64,000 bases of DNA from Verrucomicrobiota bacterium. Lineage in GTDB: Bacteria > Verrucomicrobiota > Verrucomicrobiia > Verrucomicrobiales > Akkermansiaceae. The stretch is taken from contig JAPLUI010000312.1 in NCBI GenBank assembly GCA_026397725.1, forward strand, positions 1 through 64,000. The letters are read 5' to 3'. A program made the position numbers and the translations under genes. Below are positions 36,341-46,800 of the stretch, in pieces (the stretch's first letter is position 1; each line of letters opens with the position of its first letter). The notes beneath the pieces are model-generated. The model had not been told where the DNA came from and did not search any database. It was given only the letters and a program-made list of their open reading frames with translations.

Positions 36341-37162
36341 TCACCCTCCCAACACCGCACGCCGGATGCGCCCGGGAGATTTTTTCAGGAACTGGTGCGC
36401 AAGTTGCTCGAACTGCTCCGACAAGTCGGTTAGATAAAGCTCCAGTTTGCCGGACTGTGCGGCGGGTGCCAGCAATTCGAGGCGGGTCAACTCCCGGCGC
36501 AAATGCTCGGCACAGGTGGTGGCGGAGTCCACCAGCCGCACGCCCGGCGGCAACAAGTCTTTCAGCATCGGAATCAACAAGGGATAATGGGTGCAGGCGA
36601 GCATCAGGGTGTCGATACCCTTGTCCACCAGCGGGTCGAGATAGACTTGCAGGATTTGCCGGGTGACCGGGTGGTCGATCCAGTTTTCCTCGATCAATGG
36701 CACCAGCAGCGGGGCCGCCTGGCCGTGAATGACCAGGCCGGTCCGGCACTGCGCCAGGGCATGTTGATAGGCATGCGAATTGATGGTGCCGCGGGTTGCG
36801 ATGATGCCGATGCGCTCGGTTTTGGGGTCGGCGAGGGCGTCTTCCACCCCTGGCTGGATCACGCCGAGGATTGGCACGCGGTAGTGCTCGCGCAGGCGTG
36901 GCAGCGCGTGGGCGGTGGCCGTGTTGCAGGCCACCACCACGGCCTTGACCCCGTGGGAAATCAAGAACCGCACGTCCTCATCGGCAAACTGGCGGATGGT
37001 TTCCGGGCTTTTTGAGCCGTAGGGCAGCCGCGCCGTATCACCGAGATACAGAATGCTTTCGGCTGGCAGGAGTTCCTGCACCGCCCGCACCACGGTCAGG
37101 CCGCCGACACCGGAATCGAAGAATCCAAGGGGAGCAGAGTTCACGACGGCGAGTGTGCCCAC
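36341..37162 (-). CDS. murI: Glutamate racemase, copy 1
   Basis: 273 residues from GTG 37162 (the aligned position of the ATG in copy 2; a second GTG lies at 37144). It makes D-glutamate for peptidoglycan. Motifs: GFFDSGVGGLTV, YLGDTARLPYG, the first catalytic Cys in VVACNTATA, and the second in LACTHYPLL. It starts eight bases after the stop of copy 2, to which it is very similar along its whole length, so the two arose by tandem duplication. Confidence 0.9.
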   Translation of the reverse strand: MGTLAVVNSAPLGFFDSGVGGLTVVRAVQELLPAESILYLGDTARLPYGSKSPETIRQFADEDVRFLISHGVKAVVVACNTATAHALPRLREHYRVPILGVIQPGVEDALADPKTERIGIIATRGTINSHAYQHALAQCRTGLVIHGQAAPLLVPLIEENWIDHPVTRQILQVYLDPLVDKGIDTLMLACTHYPLLIPMLKDLLPPGVRLVDSATTCAEHLRRELTRLELLAPAAQSGKLELYLTDLSEQFEQLAHQFLKKSPGRIRRAVLGG

Positions 37163-37170
37163 TCCGGACG

Positions 37171-38046
37171 CTATCCGCAAGCGGGAAGGCAACAAGATTC
37201 CGCGGCCCGCGCGGTGGGCGATGACTTCCCCCCCAAGACCGCCCGGCGGATGCGCCCCGGGGATTGCTTGAGGAACTGCCGCGCAAGCTGCAGGAACGAC
37301 GCGGACAAGTCCGTTAGATAAAGTTCCAGCTTGCCGGCCTGCGCGACGGGTGCCAGCAACCGGAGGCGGGTCAACTCCCGTTGGAGATGCTCGGCACAGG
37401 TGGTGGCGGAGTCCACCAAGCGCACGTCCGGCGGCAACAATTCCTTGAGCATTGGCACCAGCAGCGGATAGTGCATGCACGCCAGCAGCAAGGTGTCGAT
37501 GCCCTTGTCCAGCAGCGGGTCGAGATAGGACTGGAGGACTTGCCGGGTGGCCGGGTGCTCGAGCCAGTTTTCCTCGATCAAGGGCACCAACAGCGGGGCC
37601 GCCTGCCCCCAAATGACCAGCCCGGTCCGACGTTGCGCCAGCGCATGTTGATAGGCATGCGAGCCGATGGTGCCGCGCGTGGCGATGATGCCGATCCGCT
37701 CGGCTTTGGGGTCGGCCAGAGCCGCTGCCACCCCGGGCTCGATCACCCCGAGGATTGGCACGCGATACTGTGCGAGCAGGCGTGGCAGCGCGTGGGCGGC
37801 GGCCGTATTGCAGGTCACCACGATCATCTTGACCCCGTGTGCGATCAGGAAGCGCACATCCTCGTCGGCAAACTGGCGGATGATTTCCGGGCTTTTGGAC
37901 GCGTATGGCAGCCTTGCCGTATCGCCTAGATACAAAATGTTTTCGGCAGGCAGGAGTTCCCGCACGGCATGCACCACGGTCAGACCGCCGACACCGGAGT
38001 CAAGAAATCCAAGAGGGGCAGAGTTCACGTCCGTGAGTGTGCCCAT
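37171..38046 (-). CDS. Glutamate racemase, copy 2 (altered active-site motif)
   Basis: 291 residues from ATG 38046. Same architecture as copy 1 (GFLDSGVGGLTV, YLGDTARLPYA, VVTCNTAAA). However, the second catalytic motif reads LACMHYPLL: the Thr next to the catalytic Cys in CTHYP has become Met. The C-terminus is extended by about 18 residues (KSSPTARAAESCCLPACG), read through what would otherwise be the leader of copy 1. It comes first in the pair. It may be a less active or specialised racemase; both catalytic cysteines remain. Confidence 0.85.
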   Translation of the reverse strand: MGTLTDVNSAPLGFLDSGVGGLTVVHAVRELLPAENILYLGDTARLPYASKSPEIIRQFADEDVRFLIAHGVKMIVVTCNTAAAHALPRLLAQYRVPILGVIEPGVAAALADPKAERIGIIATRGTIGSHAYQHALAQRRTGLVIWGQAAPLLVPLIEENWLEHPATRQVLQSYLDPLLDKGIDTLLLACMHYPLLVPMLKELLPPDVRLVDSATTCAEHLQRELTRLRLLAPVAQAGKLELYLTDLSASFLQLARQFLKQSPGRIRRAVLGGKSSPTARAAESCCLPACG

Positions 38047-38171
38047 GCTGGCGGGATCGGCAAGCGGGAAATGGCTGGCGGCCCGCCTTTTTCCACGGCG
38101 TTCGGCGGCGGATGGCAACCGCCAGCGCCGTCAGAGTCACCATGCGGCAGGCTCCGCCGCCGCTTGCCAGC

Positions 38172-38858
38172 CTACGGCCTGGGTGGCAGGCCGCCCCGGG
38201 GGGCCTTGTCCTTGGGCACTTCCTTGTCCTTGTCCTTGGGCGGGTTCGGGTCCTTGGGCGGGTTCGGGTCCTTGGCGGGGGGCTCCTCCGGATCGACGCG
38301 TGGGCGGGTGAGATAAGTCCAATCGACGGTGCCATGATCGAGCCGATCGACCTCACTGGCATAGACGACATCTTCGTTTTTCGGGTCGAGTTCGGCGGCG
38401 AGTTGGAAGAACATGCGGGCGAGGATGAGGTTTTCCTGCGATTGCTGCTTGACCAGGAGCTGGCCCCGGGTGAGCAGCAAGCGGGCCAGCACCTGCGGGC
38501 TGTAATCGCCCTTGGCGACCTCTGGCATCAGCCCTTTGGTGAGTTGGAAATTGATGATGATGGCACGCCGGTTGCGCGGCGAAAGATTGAGGGCCAGGGT
38601 GAGCAGGCGGCGGGAGATTTCCAACGCAGCCGGCGCGGCCTTGGCTTGAACGATCCCGGTGGCCGCGCAATTGGCCAGATTGGTGGCATATTCCTCGCGC
38701 TCCGAATCGAGCATGCCCAAATCGCGCGAAAACGCACTGAACTGGATTTTCAGCGGGAGCCACACCAAGGGCTTGGCAGCTTCCTCCGCGCGGAGCGCCG
38801 AGAGCGCGATGCAGGAAATCAACAGGGCTTGCCAACAGCGGATCATCGCGCTAAGCAT
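38172..38858 (-). CDS. Exported protein with a Pro-Lys-Asp tail
   Basis: About 228 residues from ATG 38858 (or 38846). Signal peptide ending ISCIALSALRAEE. The body (KIQFSAFSRDLGMLDSEREEY, LLTLALNLSPRNRRAII, FFQLAAELDPKNEDVVY) has features of helical TPR-like repeats. The tail is a low-complexity repeat of DPNPPK units, then KDKDKEVPK. No family recognised. It is divergent from the folate gene with 23 bases between them. Confidence 0.6.
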   Translation of the reverse strand: MLSAMIRCWQALLISCIALSALRAEEAAKPLVWLPLKIQFSAFSRDLGMLDSEREEYATNLANCAATGIVQAKAAPAALEISRRLLTLALNLSPRNRRAIIINFQLTKGLMPEVAKGDYSPQVLARLLLTRGQLLVKQQSQENLILARMFFQLAAELDPKNEDVVYASEVDRLDHGTVDWTYLTRPRVDPEEPPAKDPNPPKDPNPPKDKDKEVPKDKAPRGGLPPRP

Positions 38859-38881
38859 GAACCGGATCCCCAACTTCGCAA

Positions 38882-39448
38882 GTGATTAATCCGGAATCAT
38901 CCCACAATAAGCAGGAACTCCGCAGGAAAATCCGGCGGCACTTGCGCGACGCCCCGCTGGATGAGGGCAGCGTGTACGAGGCGACGCGCCAGTGGCTGGC
39001 GGCGCGGCCCGCCTTGCGGACCGTGGCCTTGTATGCGGCGCTGCCCGGGGAGGTGAATCTGTTGCCGCTGGTGACGTGGGATCCGAGCCGGTGCTGGGTG
39101 TTTCCGCGCGTGTGCGGAGACGCTCTGGTGTTGCACGAAGTGCGGGATCCGGGGCACGACCTCGTGCGCGGCAGCTTCAACATCCGTGAGCCCTCCCCAG
39201 CCCTGCCGGTGGTTCAGGTGAGCGCGGTGGAGGTGTTCTTGTGCCCCGGGTTGGCCTTTGATGGCAAGGGCGGACGCTTGGGCCGCGGGCGCGGGTGCTA
39301 CGACCGGATGCTCGCCATGGCCCGGCCCGGCGCCATCAAGGTGGGCATTTGCCACGCCGTGCAACGCATCAAGGACACCTTCCCGGCACCCCATGACGTG
39401 CCCATGGACGAGGTGATTTCAGGACCCGCCCGACCGCCCGCCGCATGA
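38882..39448 (+). CDS. 5-formyltetrahydrofolate cyclo-ligase
   Basis: 188 residues from GTG 38882. ATP-dependent conversion of 5-formyltetrahydrofolate to 5,10-methenyltetrahydrofolate. N-terminal HNKQELRRKIRRHL, middle VALYAALPGEVNLLPLV, and the C-terminal signature LCPGLAFDGKGGRLGRGRGCYDR are all present. Short intergenic spaces on both sides. Confidence 0.9.
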   Translation: MINPESSHNKQELRRKIRRHLRDAPLDEGSVYEATRQWLAARPALRTVALYAALPGEVNLLPLVTWDPSRCWVFPRVCGDALVLHEVRDPGHDLVRGSFNIREPSPALPVVQVSAVEVFLCPGLAFDGKGGRLGRGRGCYDRMLAMARPGAIKVGICHAVQRIKDTFPAPHDVPMDEVISGPARPPAA

Positions 39449-39462
39449 GGCACCCAGCCGGG

Positions 39463-40347
39463 CTACCCGCGCGGGTGGAATTGCTTGTGGATCGCCTTGA
39501 GCCGCTGGCGGTCAACGTGGGTGTATATCTGGGTGGTGGCAATGTCCGCGTGACCTAACAACTCCTGAATCACCCGCAGATCCGCCCCGCCTTCCAGCAA
39601 ATGGGTGGCGAACGAATGGCGCAGCAGGTGGGGATAGACGTTTTGGGCAAGCCCCGCCTGGGCCGCCCGTTCCTTCACGATTTGGCGCACGCGGTCCGGC
39701 GACAAGGCCGTGCCCCGCACACTGAGGAAGATATGGGATGAAGTGCGCTTGGAGACCAGTGCGGGCCGGGCGTTTTTCAAGTAGTCCACCAGCGCCTCCC
39801 GCGCCTTGGTTCCGACCCGGACGATGCGGGTCTTGTTGCCCTTGCCGGTGATGCGCAAGAAGCCTTCATCGAAATCCATCATCTCCAGCCGCGCCTGGCA
39901 CAACTCGGACAAGCGCAACCCGGCGGCATAGAACAATTCCAGGATCGCCAGGTCGCGGCGGCCCAAGGGCTGCGCCGGGTCGATCGATTCTAACAATATC
40001 GTCAGTTCCGAGGCGTGCAGGGTTTCCGGCAGGGCTTGATCCGGGTGCGGTGCGATGAGTGGCTCCGCCGGGTCCATTGCCAGCCGCCCCTGCGCCGCCA
40101 GCCAGCGGAAAAACACCTTGAGATGCACCGTGGTGATGCGCAGCGAGGCCGCGTTGAGCCCCTCGCGCTTGCGCTGGCTCAGAAACGCCGCCAACTCCTC
40201 CGTCCCCACCTCGCGCAGCACGCTGCCACGACGCCTGAGCCAGCCCGCCAGCGCGTCCAGCGTCTGACGCACCGAAAGCTGATAGGCCTCGGACAGCCCA
40301 CGCTCGGTCGCCAGAAATCGGATCAACGCATCGCTTTCAGCCTCCAT
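39463..40347 (-). CDS. XerC/XerD-type tyrosine recombinase
   Basis: 294 residues. N-terminal SAM-like DNA-binding domain (about 1-90) and C-terminal catalytic domain with the R-K-H-R-H-Y set: AGLRLSELCQ (first Arg), GKGNKTR (Lys), HLLRHSFATHL (His and second Arg), LLGHADIATTQIYTHV (His and nucleophilic Tyr). The length and motif spacing fit the chromosome-dimer-resolving Xer proteins better than phage integrases. It is convergent with the folate gene. I found no obvious dif site in the window. The next 220 bases carry no gene; they include CCACATGTCT twice. Confidence 0.88.
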   Translation of the reverse strand: MEAESDALIRFLATERGLSEAYQLSVRQTLDALAGWLRRRGSVLREVGTEELAAFLSQRKREGLNAASLRITTVHLKVFFRWLAAQGRLAMDPAEPLIAPHPDQALPETLHASELTILLESIDPAQPLGRRDLAILELFYAAGLRLSELCQARLEMMDFDEGFLRITGKGNKTRIVRVGTKAREALVDYLKNARPALVSKRTSSHIFLSVRGTALSPDRVRQIVKERAAQAGLAQNVYPHLLRHSFATHLLEGGADLRVIQELLGHADIATTQIYTHVDRQRLKAIHKQFHPRG

Positions 40348-40567
40348 CGGTCACGCCCGAGCCTGAGGGCGGCCACCGCTCCACGCAATGGAAATTTTCC
40401 GCTGCGGGCACGCATGGGTGCATGACAATAGCGGTGATCACATTACGAATCGTTGTTTCATCGGATCATGCATGATGGTGTTGCTCCTGACTCACATCAC
40501 TCGGATCTGCGGCGCCTGCCGCAGCCCTTCCCACATGTCTATCCACATGTCTTTCCACCTGCGTTTG

Positions 40568-43546
40568 TTAGTTTCTCAATCTGCCTTGCCCCTTGATATA
40601 CTTCGGGGCGCTGGCCGCGCCATACGTCCCGGCAGGTTGCAGTTTGTCATCGAAATAGAGCTTGCTGACTCGCATTTCACCGTTGAAGTCGAGAGCCAGC
40701 ATGGCACCTTCGGCAAGCGAGACCTCGGTCTGGTCTCCCAGGCTGCGGGCATTTTTCAGAACGAGCGTGCCCTGGATGACCTTGGTGGGCCCCGTATGAC
40801 TGTTAGCACCGGAGAGCGCCCAGGTGCCTATGCCGGATTTGGTGACGGCGGTGGCCGCCTGGCCGGCGCGGTCATGGGGATTGACGATGTTACCGGCGAT
40901 TTCACCGGTGCCGGCGGTGTCGCCCGTGAGCACGATGGTTTTGTTAGCACCGTGGCCGGAGATCACGAACGTGCTGGTGAGCTTGAGCAGGCCGCTGCCG
41001 GATTGATTGATAGTCACGGTGGATTTTTTCCCGGCCAGATTCATCACGCGGTCGGTGGTTTCGCCTTTGCCGGTATAGATCAGGGCGCAATCGCCATCGT
41101 CTTTGCCGATGAAGATTTCGCCGGCCTCAATGTTGGTCGGCGAGCCCAGGCTGCTGCTGGGCTTGCCTTTGACGACGCTGTTGAGCGAGGCCACGCTCAG
41201 TGCCCCGCCTTCCAGGATAGTCTGGCCGGTATAGGTGTTGTGGCCGGTGAGCTGCATGGTCCCGGCCCCGCATTTCTTGAGCAGGAAGGCCCCGCCGCCG
41301 GGCCCGCTGGAGTCCCCAATGTCCGTCGCAACCACCACCGGATCCTTGGCGTTGGCGGTATTCAGACAGAGAACCGCACGCTCCATCAGACCGTTGTCAT
41401 TGATCTTGGATGTTAGATTCCGCAGCAAGGTCGCGACGTGTGGGCCGGTGAACTCGTCCGGGCCGCCGGCGCTGAGCACCAGTGTGGCAGCGGGGTGAAC
41501 GCTGATTTTCGCCGGGGTCCAGCTTGCCGGATCAGCATGGTAAAGGGATGCGGCCTTGAGGATTCGCAGCGTTCCGCGCCTGGCAATGGTCGGACCGCTG
41601 TAGGTATTGTTGCCGGTGAGCGTCACCGTGCCACTGTTGGATGGACCGAAGGCGCCGACGCCGCCAATATGTGTTAGGCCACCCGGTCCGCTGATTGCGG
41701 CACTGATTACGAAATCGGCGTAGGCAGTGATGTTGGTATTCCCGTTCACTGTGATGGTCCCGCGCCAACTGTCACCGAAGCCGTTGCCGGCATTGATGGT
41801 GCCGCCGTTCAGAACCAGTGGGGTCGCGCCATCGACATGTTCCAGATCCAGAGCACCAGCGCCATTCAGCGTGATCGGGCCGGATCCCAAGCCCTCATTT
41901 GCCACATACAGATAGAGTGAACCGCGGTTGATCGTGGTGCCGCCGCTGAAGGTATTCTTCACATGGGTGATGCGCAATTGGCCGTCGCCGTTCTTCACCA
42001 GGCCGCCGCTGCCGGAAACCAGGCCGCCGAGAGTCACATAACTGTTATTGACGACACTCACGGTCAGGTTGGCGGCGAGTTTCACCGGGGTGGCAATGGT
42101 GATGTCACCTGGCCCGACTTGGTGGATTTGCGGTGGCAAGGCTGACGCGCCGTTCGTGCTGAATGCCAGACTCTTGCCCTCCACTTTCAGGGAAGGCCCG
42201 TAACCATTCAGTTGATTCACCATGAAGTCCTCGCTCAGGTCATTGGTCACGGCATAGTTGCCTGGTTGGTCGAAATTGAAGACATAATCCGGTCGGCCTG
42301 CGGTCAAGGGTGCAGCTCCGCTCGCAAGGTTATTGGACCATTTGGAAGCATCGTTCCAATTGCCCGCCGCAGCGCTGTTCCAGGTGAAGACGAACGGCTG
42401 GCCGCCTGCGGTCACGGTCACGGTATATACCTGCGTGGAGCCATCCTGCGCGGTGACGGTATATGTCTGCGGCTGGCTGAAATCCCGCGGCGTGCCAGAT
42501 GCCGGATCGGCTTTAGCCAGATTCGATAGGGAAAAGGTCGGCGCAAGCGCCTTGACCTCAGTGGCCGCCGGCACATACACACCGATGCTGGTCCCTGAGA
42601 TAAGGCCTGGGAACGACCCCGGCAAAACAAAGCACAGCATCTCCTTGGCCGTGCTGGCAGTGGCCTGGTTCACCGTGGCGGAGGCATCTTTCGTCTTGGT
42701 CATGTTCATGGCGACGTATGACTTATCCTCCTTGGCTAACATGGGTGGCGCCGGATCCTTGAATTCATTTGCCGTCGGCGGCAGTTTCGCGGCTCTTGCC
42801 GGATCGACAAACTGGGCCAGGTCGCGCAGCGCGATGACCTGGTAGTGGTTGTCCTTCAAATACTGCATCTGCATCTTGAAGACCGCCGGATCCAGGGAAC
42901 AAGCCGCATGCTCAATGTCCGGCACGCCATGATAGATGAGCACCACAATCCTGCCACCAGCGGCCTGGCGCACGCTTTTGACAAATTCCTCCATCGTGCC
43001 GGCACCCATGCACGGCACATCAAAAGGATTGTCCACCGTCGGCCGATAGGGACGGAAGTGGCCGCCCCTGCCGAAGATATATCCGTTCGCGGCAAGCTCC
43101 GGGTAAGTGCCCGTGTTCACCTGGAAGACGGGCCAGGCGATGGTCGTTGGCTTGGGCACGCCGTTGGCCAGCAGATCATCCTCCATGCTGAGAAACCCTC
43201 CGATGGCGGAACCGCCCGCATGGCCTGTGGTGTGGTTGCCGATTTCAAGTCCGGCATCGGCCATGGCTTTCATCTGCCGCCATGTCAGGTACCAGTCCTT
43301 GCGCGTGCGGAAGGAATCAAAGTCACAGATATAAAACGACCCGCCGAACCCGCATGACTTCAGGATCGGAGCCACCACCGTATAACTGCTGGCAGGTCCA
43401 TCGTCGAAGGTGAGCACCACCAGCTTGTCCGGGATCGGCTTGCGGAGCACGCCGTTAGGGTCGGGATCGACGGGGTTCTGCCCGCAAGCAATGCATGGCA
43501 GCGCGAGGGCGGCGAGGAGGAGGGTTCTAATCATGGTAAGGTTCAT
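40568..43546 (-). CDS. Polysaccharide deacetylase fused to beta-strand repeats, copy 1
   Basis: About 992 residues from ATG 43546 (or 43534). A signal peptide ending ALALPCIACG is followed by a NodB-type deacetylase domain (about 30-260): LTFDDGPASSYTVV with the catalytic Asp pair, LEIGNHTTGHAGG with the metal His residues, and VVLIYHGVPD. Next comes a DUF5018-like domain (about 350-430, PQTYTVTAQDGSTQVYTV), then a long beta-helix of autotransporter-associated repeats (GTVTLTGNNTYSGPT, GTMQLTGHNTYTGQT and others). It ends YIKGQGRLRN without a beta-barrel, so it is not a classical autotransporter. Probable role: removing N- or O-acetyl groups from a glycan while the repeat part binds or anchors the enzyme. 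A close paralogue lies directly upstream. Confidence 0.82.
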   Translation of the reverse strand: MNLTMIRTLLLAALALPCIACGQNPVDPDPNGVLRKPIPDKLVVLTFDDGPASSYTVVAPILKSCGFGGSFYICDFDSFRTRKDWYLTWRQMKAMADAGLEIGNHTTGHAGGSAIGGFLSMEDDLLANGVPKPTTIAWPVFQVNTGTYPELAANGYIFGRGGHFRPYRPTVDNPFDVPCMGAGTMEEFVKSVRQAAGGRIVVLIYHGVPDIEHAACSLDPAVFKMQMQYLKDNHYQVIALRDLAQFVDPARAAKLPPTANEFKDPAPPMLAKEDKSYVAMNMTKTKDASATVNQATASTAKEMLCFVLPGSFPGLISGTSIGVYVPAATEVKALAPTFSLSNLAKADPASGTPRDFSQPQTYTVTAQDGSTQVYTVTVTAGGQPFVFTWNSAAAGNWNDASKWSNNLASGAAPLTAGRPDYVFNFDQPGNYAVTNDLSEDFMVNQLNGYGPSLKVEGKSLAFSTNGASALPPQIHQVGPGDITIATPVKLAANLTVSVVNNSYVTLGGLVSGSGGLVKNGDGQLRITHVKNTFSGGTTINRGSLYLYVANEGLGSGPITLNGAGALDLEHVDGATPLVLNGGTINAGNGFGDSWRGTITVNGNTNITAYADFVISAAISGPGGLTHIGGVGAFGPSNSGTVTLTGNNTYSGPTIARRGTLRILKAASLYHADPASWTPAKISVHPAATLVLSAGGPDEFTGPHVATLLRNLTSKINDNGLMERAVLCLNTANAKDPVVVATDIGDSSGPGGGAFLLKKCGAGTMQLTGHNTYTGQTILEGGALSVASLNSVVKGKPSSSLGSPTNIEAGEIFIGKDDGDCALIYTGKGETTDRVMNLAGKKSTVTINQSGSGLLKLTSTFVISGHGANKTIVLTGDTAGTGEIAGNIVNPHDRAGQAATAVTKSGIGTWALSGANSHTGPTKVIQGTLVLKNARSLGDQTEVSLAEGAMLALDFNGEMRVSKLYFDDKLQPAGTYGAASAPKYIKGQGRLRN

Positions 43547-43845
43547 GGGTCTGGAATGGGTGATGCGGGCGGATGTGGCCATCAATGTCAGCAGGGTTCC
43601 GATCACTTCCTCACTTCGCCCACCAGTCCGGCGGCGAACGGGCGGGTGGCGGGTTTGCCGGTTAACGACCACATTTCTAACATGATTAACAGGGGTCTTT
43701 TCACAAATTGCTGTTGGTATTGCCAGCGGCTGCCAGCACATCAGGCAACGACCATACGGAGGCGGCCAGGGAATGCTTACACATAATTGTTGCGGGTAGC
43801 AGGGGGATAGCCGATGGCAATCCGTCCCACCTTGAGGCATTGAGG

Positions 43846-46800
43846 CTAGGGCACGACCATCAGCAAGCCGGTTCCCTTGAGAGCCTTGGGAAAGCCCGCT
43901 GCGTTATAGATGCCGGCAGGTTGCGGTTTGCCGTCGATACTGAGCCTGCGGATTTTCATGGGTCCCTTGAAGTTCAGGTCAAGCGTGGCTCCGGCTGCGA
44001 CGCTCACCTCGGAGTCCGGACCGAGACCGCGCGCTGTTGTTAGAGAAAGCGTGCCCTGGGTCACGGTCGTCGGGCCGGTGTAGGTGTTGGTGCCGGAGAG
44101 CGTCCAGGTTCCCGTGCCTGATTTGGTGACAGAGGTTGTCGCCTTGCCCGCGCGGTCATGGGGATTGGTGATGGTGCCGGCGAACTCGCCGGTGCCTGCG
44201 GTATCGCCCGTGAGCACGATGGTTTTGTTAGCACCATAACCGGAAATCAGCAAGGCGCTGGTGAGTTTGAGCAGGCCGCTGCCGGATTGAGCGAAAGTCA
44301 CGGTGGAATTCTTGCCCGCTAGATTCATCACGCGGTCGGATGTTTCGCCTTTGCCGGTATAAACCAGGGCGCACTCGCCGTCGGCTTGGTCCTTGCCGAT
44401 GACGATTTCGCCGGCCTCGACGTTGGTAGGCACGCCCAGGCTGCTGCCGGGCTTGCCTTTGACGACGCTGTTGAGCGAGTCCACGCTGAGCGTGCCGCCC
44501 TCGAGAACCGTCTGGCCGGTGTAGGTGTTGGCGCCGGTGATTTGCAAGGTGCCGGCCTGGCATTTCTTGAGGACGAACGCGCCGCCGCCGGGACCCTTGC
44601 CGTCAGTGATGTTAGATGCAACGGTGACCGTGGCGGCGGCCTTGGCGGTGTCCACGCAGAAGATGGCACCGGCCATCAAGCCGTTGTGATTGACTGCGGT
44701 GGTTAGTTTCGTGAGCAACGTGCCGACCTGGGCACCGGTGAATTCGCCCGGGCCACCTGTGGGGATGTAGAGGGTGGCCGCAGGATGCACGGTGATTTTG
44801 GCGGGCGTCCAATTCGCCGGCTCCGCGTTGTATAGAGCGACGGCCCGCCTGATGATGAGGGTGCCCATTTGGACGGTGGTCGGACCGGCATAGGTGTTAG
44901 TTCCCCACAGGCTGAGTTCGCCGGCGTTCACCCGTGAAAACGGCCCGATCGGGCCGATTTGGGTGAAGCCGCCGGGCCCGCTCATGCCGCCGCCCGCTTC
45001 ATTGAGATTCATGGTGCCGGCGAACCTGGCATTCCCGTTGAGGGTGATGGGGGCGTTCCAGGTGCCCCCCTCGATGGTGCCGCCATTGATGATCAAAGGA
45101 TTGGTCATTCCATTGCATTCCAACCGGATGTCGGCACCATCATTGAGCGTCACCGGTCCGGTTCCCAGCCCTCGTTCCGCATATAACAGGAACAACTGGC
45201 CGCCGTTGATGATGGTTCCTCCGCTGTAGGTGTTGAGCTTGTTCTCGATTCTCAGGATGCCCCAATTTTGGTAGTTATTGGTGGATCCGGGGCACTCGAG
45301 TGTCAGGCTGCCTTTGCCGGAAATCAAACTCTTGATGAACACCCGTCCGCCCAGCCTGACATTCACCGTCGTGTCCGCCGCCAGTTCGATCGGGATGGCA
45401 ATCGGGTTGCCTTCCGAGGAGGTGTTCACATGGATTTTCGGCAAGCTGCCGGTCGCGCTGTTGGTGACCAACGCGACGCGCTTGCCGGCCAAATTCAACC
45501 CGAATTTCTCGCCCAGATTGAGCTGGTTGAGTTGAAAGCCATCCTGCAGGTCGTTGGTGACCGCATGGTTGCCGTCCAGGTTGAAATTAAGAATGTAGTC
45601 CGGTTGTCCGGCGGCCAGCGGCGCGTTTCCGTTAGAAAGGTTGTTAGACCATTTTGAGCCATCGCTCCAAGTGCCGGGTTCGGCCTTGCTCCAGGTGAAG
45701 GCGTTTGGCTGGTTGGTCTTGATCACCGTCACGGTATATACCTGCGAGGAGCCATCTTGCGCGGTGACGGTGTAGGTCTGCGGCTTGGTGAAGTCCTGGG
45801 CCGTGCCGGACGGGGGAACGGTAGTGGCCCAGGTGGCGAAAGGTGACAGCGTGAGGGTGGGGGCCAGCGCTTTCACGTCCGCGCTTGGCGGCGCATACAC
45901 GGTAATCCGGTTGCCGGAGATGATGCCTGGGATGGGCCCCGGCAGCGTGAAGGTCAGCATCTCCTTGCCCTGGCTCACAGGGGCCTTGGTCACCGTCACG
46001 GTATAGGCTTGTTTGGAACCATCCTTGCCGGTGACGGTGTAGGTCTGCGGCTTGGTGAAATCCCTGGCGGTGCCCGACGCGGGGGAGATCGTGGCATCGG
46101 CGGACAGCGTGATGTTAGGCGCCAGGGCGGTCAGGTCCGCGGCATAGGGCACCGTCACGCTGATGCTGGTTCCGGTGATGCTGCCAAGCGGCTGGTCCGG
46201 GAAACCGAAGGTCCGGATTTCATTGGCGGCGCCGACATACGGTTTGTCGTCCTTGACTAACAGTTCCGGCACATTGACGTTCTTGGCCGTGGGCGGCAGC
46301 TTCGCCGCCTTGGCCGGATCGATGAACTTCGCCAGATCGCGCATGGCGATGACCTGATAGTGGTTATCCTTGAGATACTGCATCATCACCTTGAAAGTCG
46401 CGGGCTCGAGCCCGACGGCCCCGTGCTCCAGGTCCGGCACGCCATGGAGGGTGAAGACGACCACCCGGCCCTGCCGGGCCTGTTGCGCCTGTTTGATGAA
46501 GGTTTCGATCGGCACGCCATCCCTGAGCGTGAAGGATGGCACGTCGAACGGATTGTCCACCGTCGGCCGGTAGGGGCGATCATGGCCGCCGCGGCCGAAC
46601 GTATATCCGTGCTTGGCAAGATCCGGGAAACTCGCCGGGTCTGCCTGATAGAGCGGCCAGCAGACCGTCGTTGGCTTGGGCACGTGATTGGCCAGCATCT
46701 GATCCTCCATGGCCAGAAAACTATCCAAGCCCCCCCAGTGGCCCACGGTGTGGTTGCCGATTTCCAAGCCATCCGCAGCCATGGCCTGCATCTGCCGGAA

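Noticed and set aside
36054..36749. Open frames across the prepilin peptidase-murI gap
   Set aside because: Their middle parts are the other-frame reading of the murI end and the rest is Pro/Arg/Gly-rich without any family features.
40530..40560. Start of a CRISPR array (CCACATGTCT twice)
   Set aside because: Only two 10-base copies a few bases apart; no spacer-repeat periodicity and no cas gene.
40348..40567. dif site next to the Xer recombinase gene
   Set aside because: No 28-base sequence with the two Xer half-sites around a 6-base centre could be recognised.
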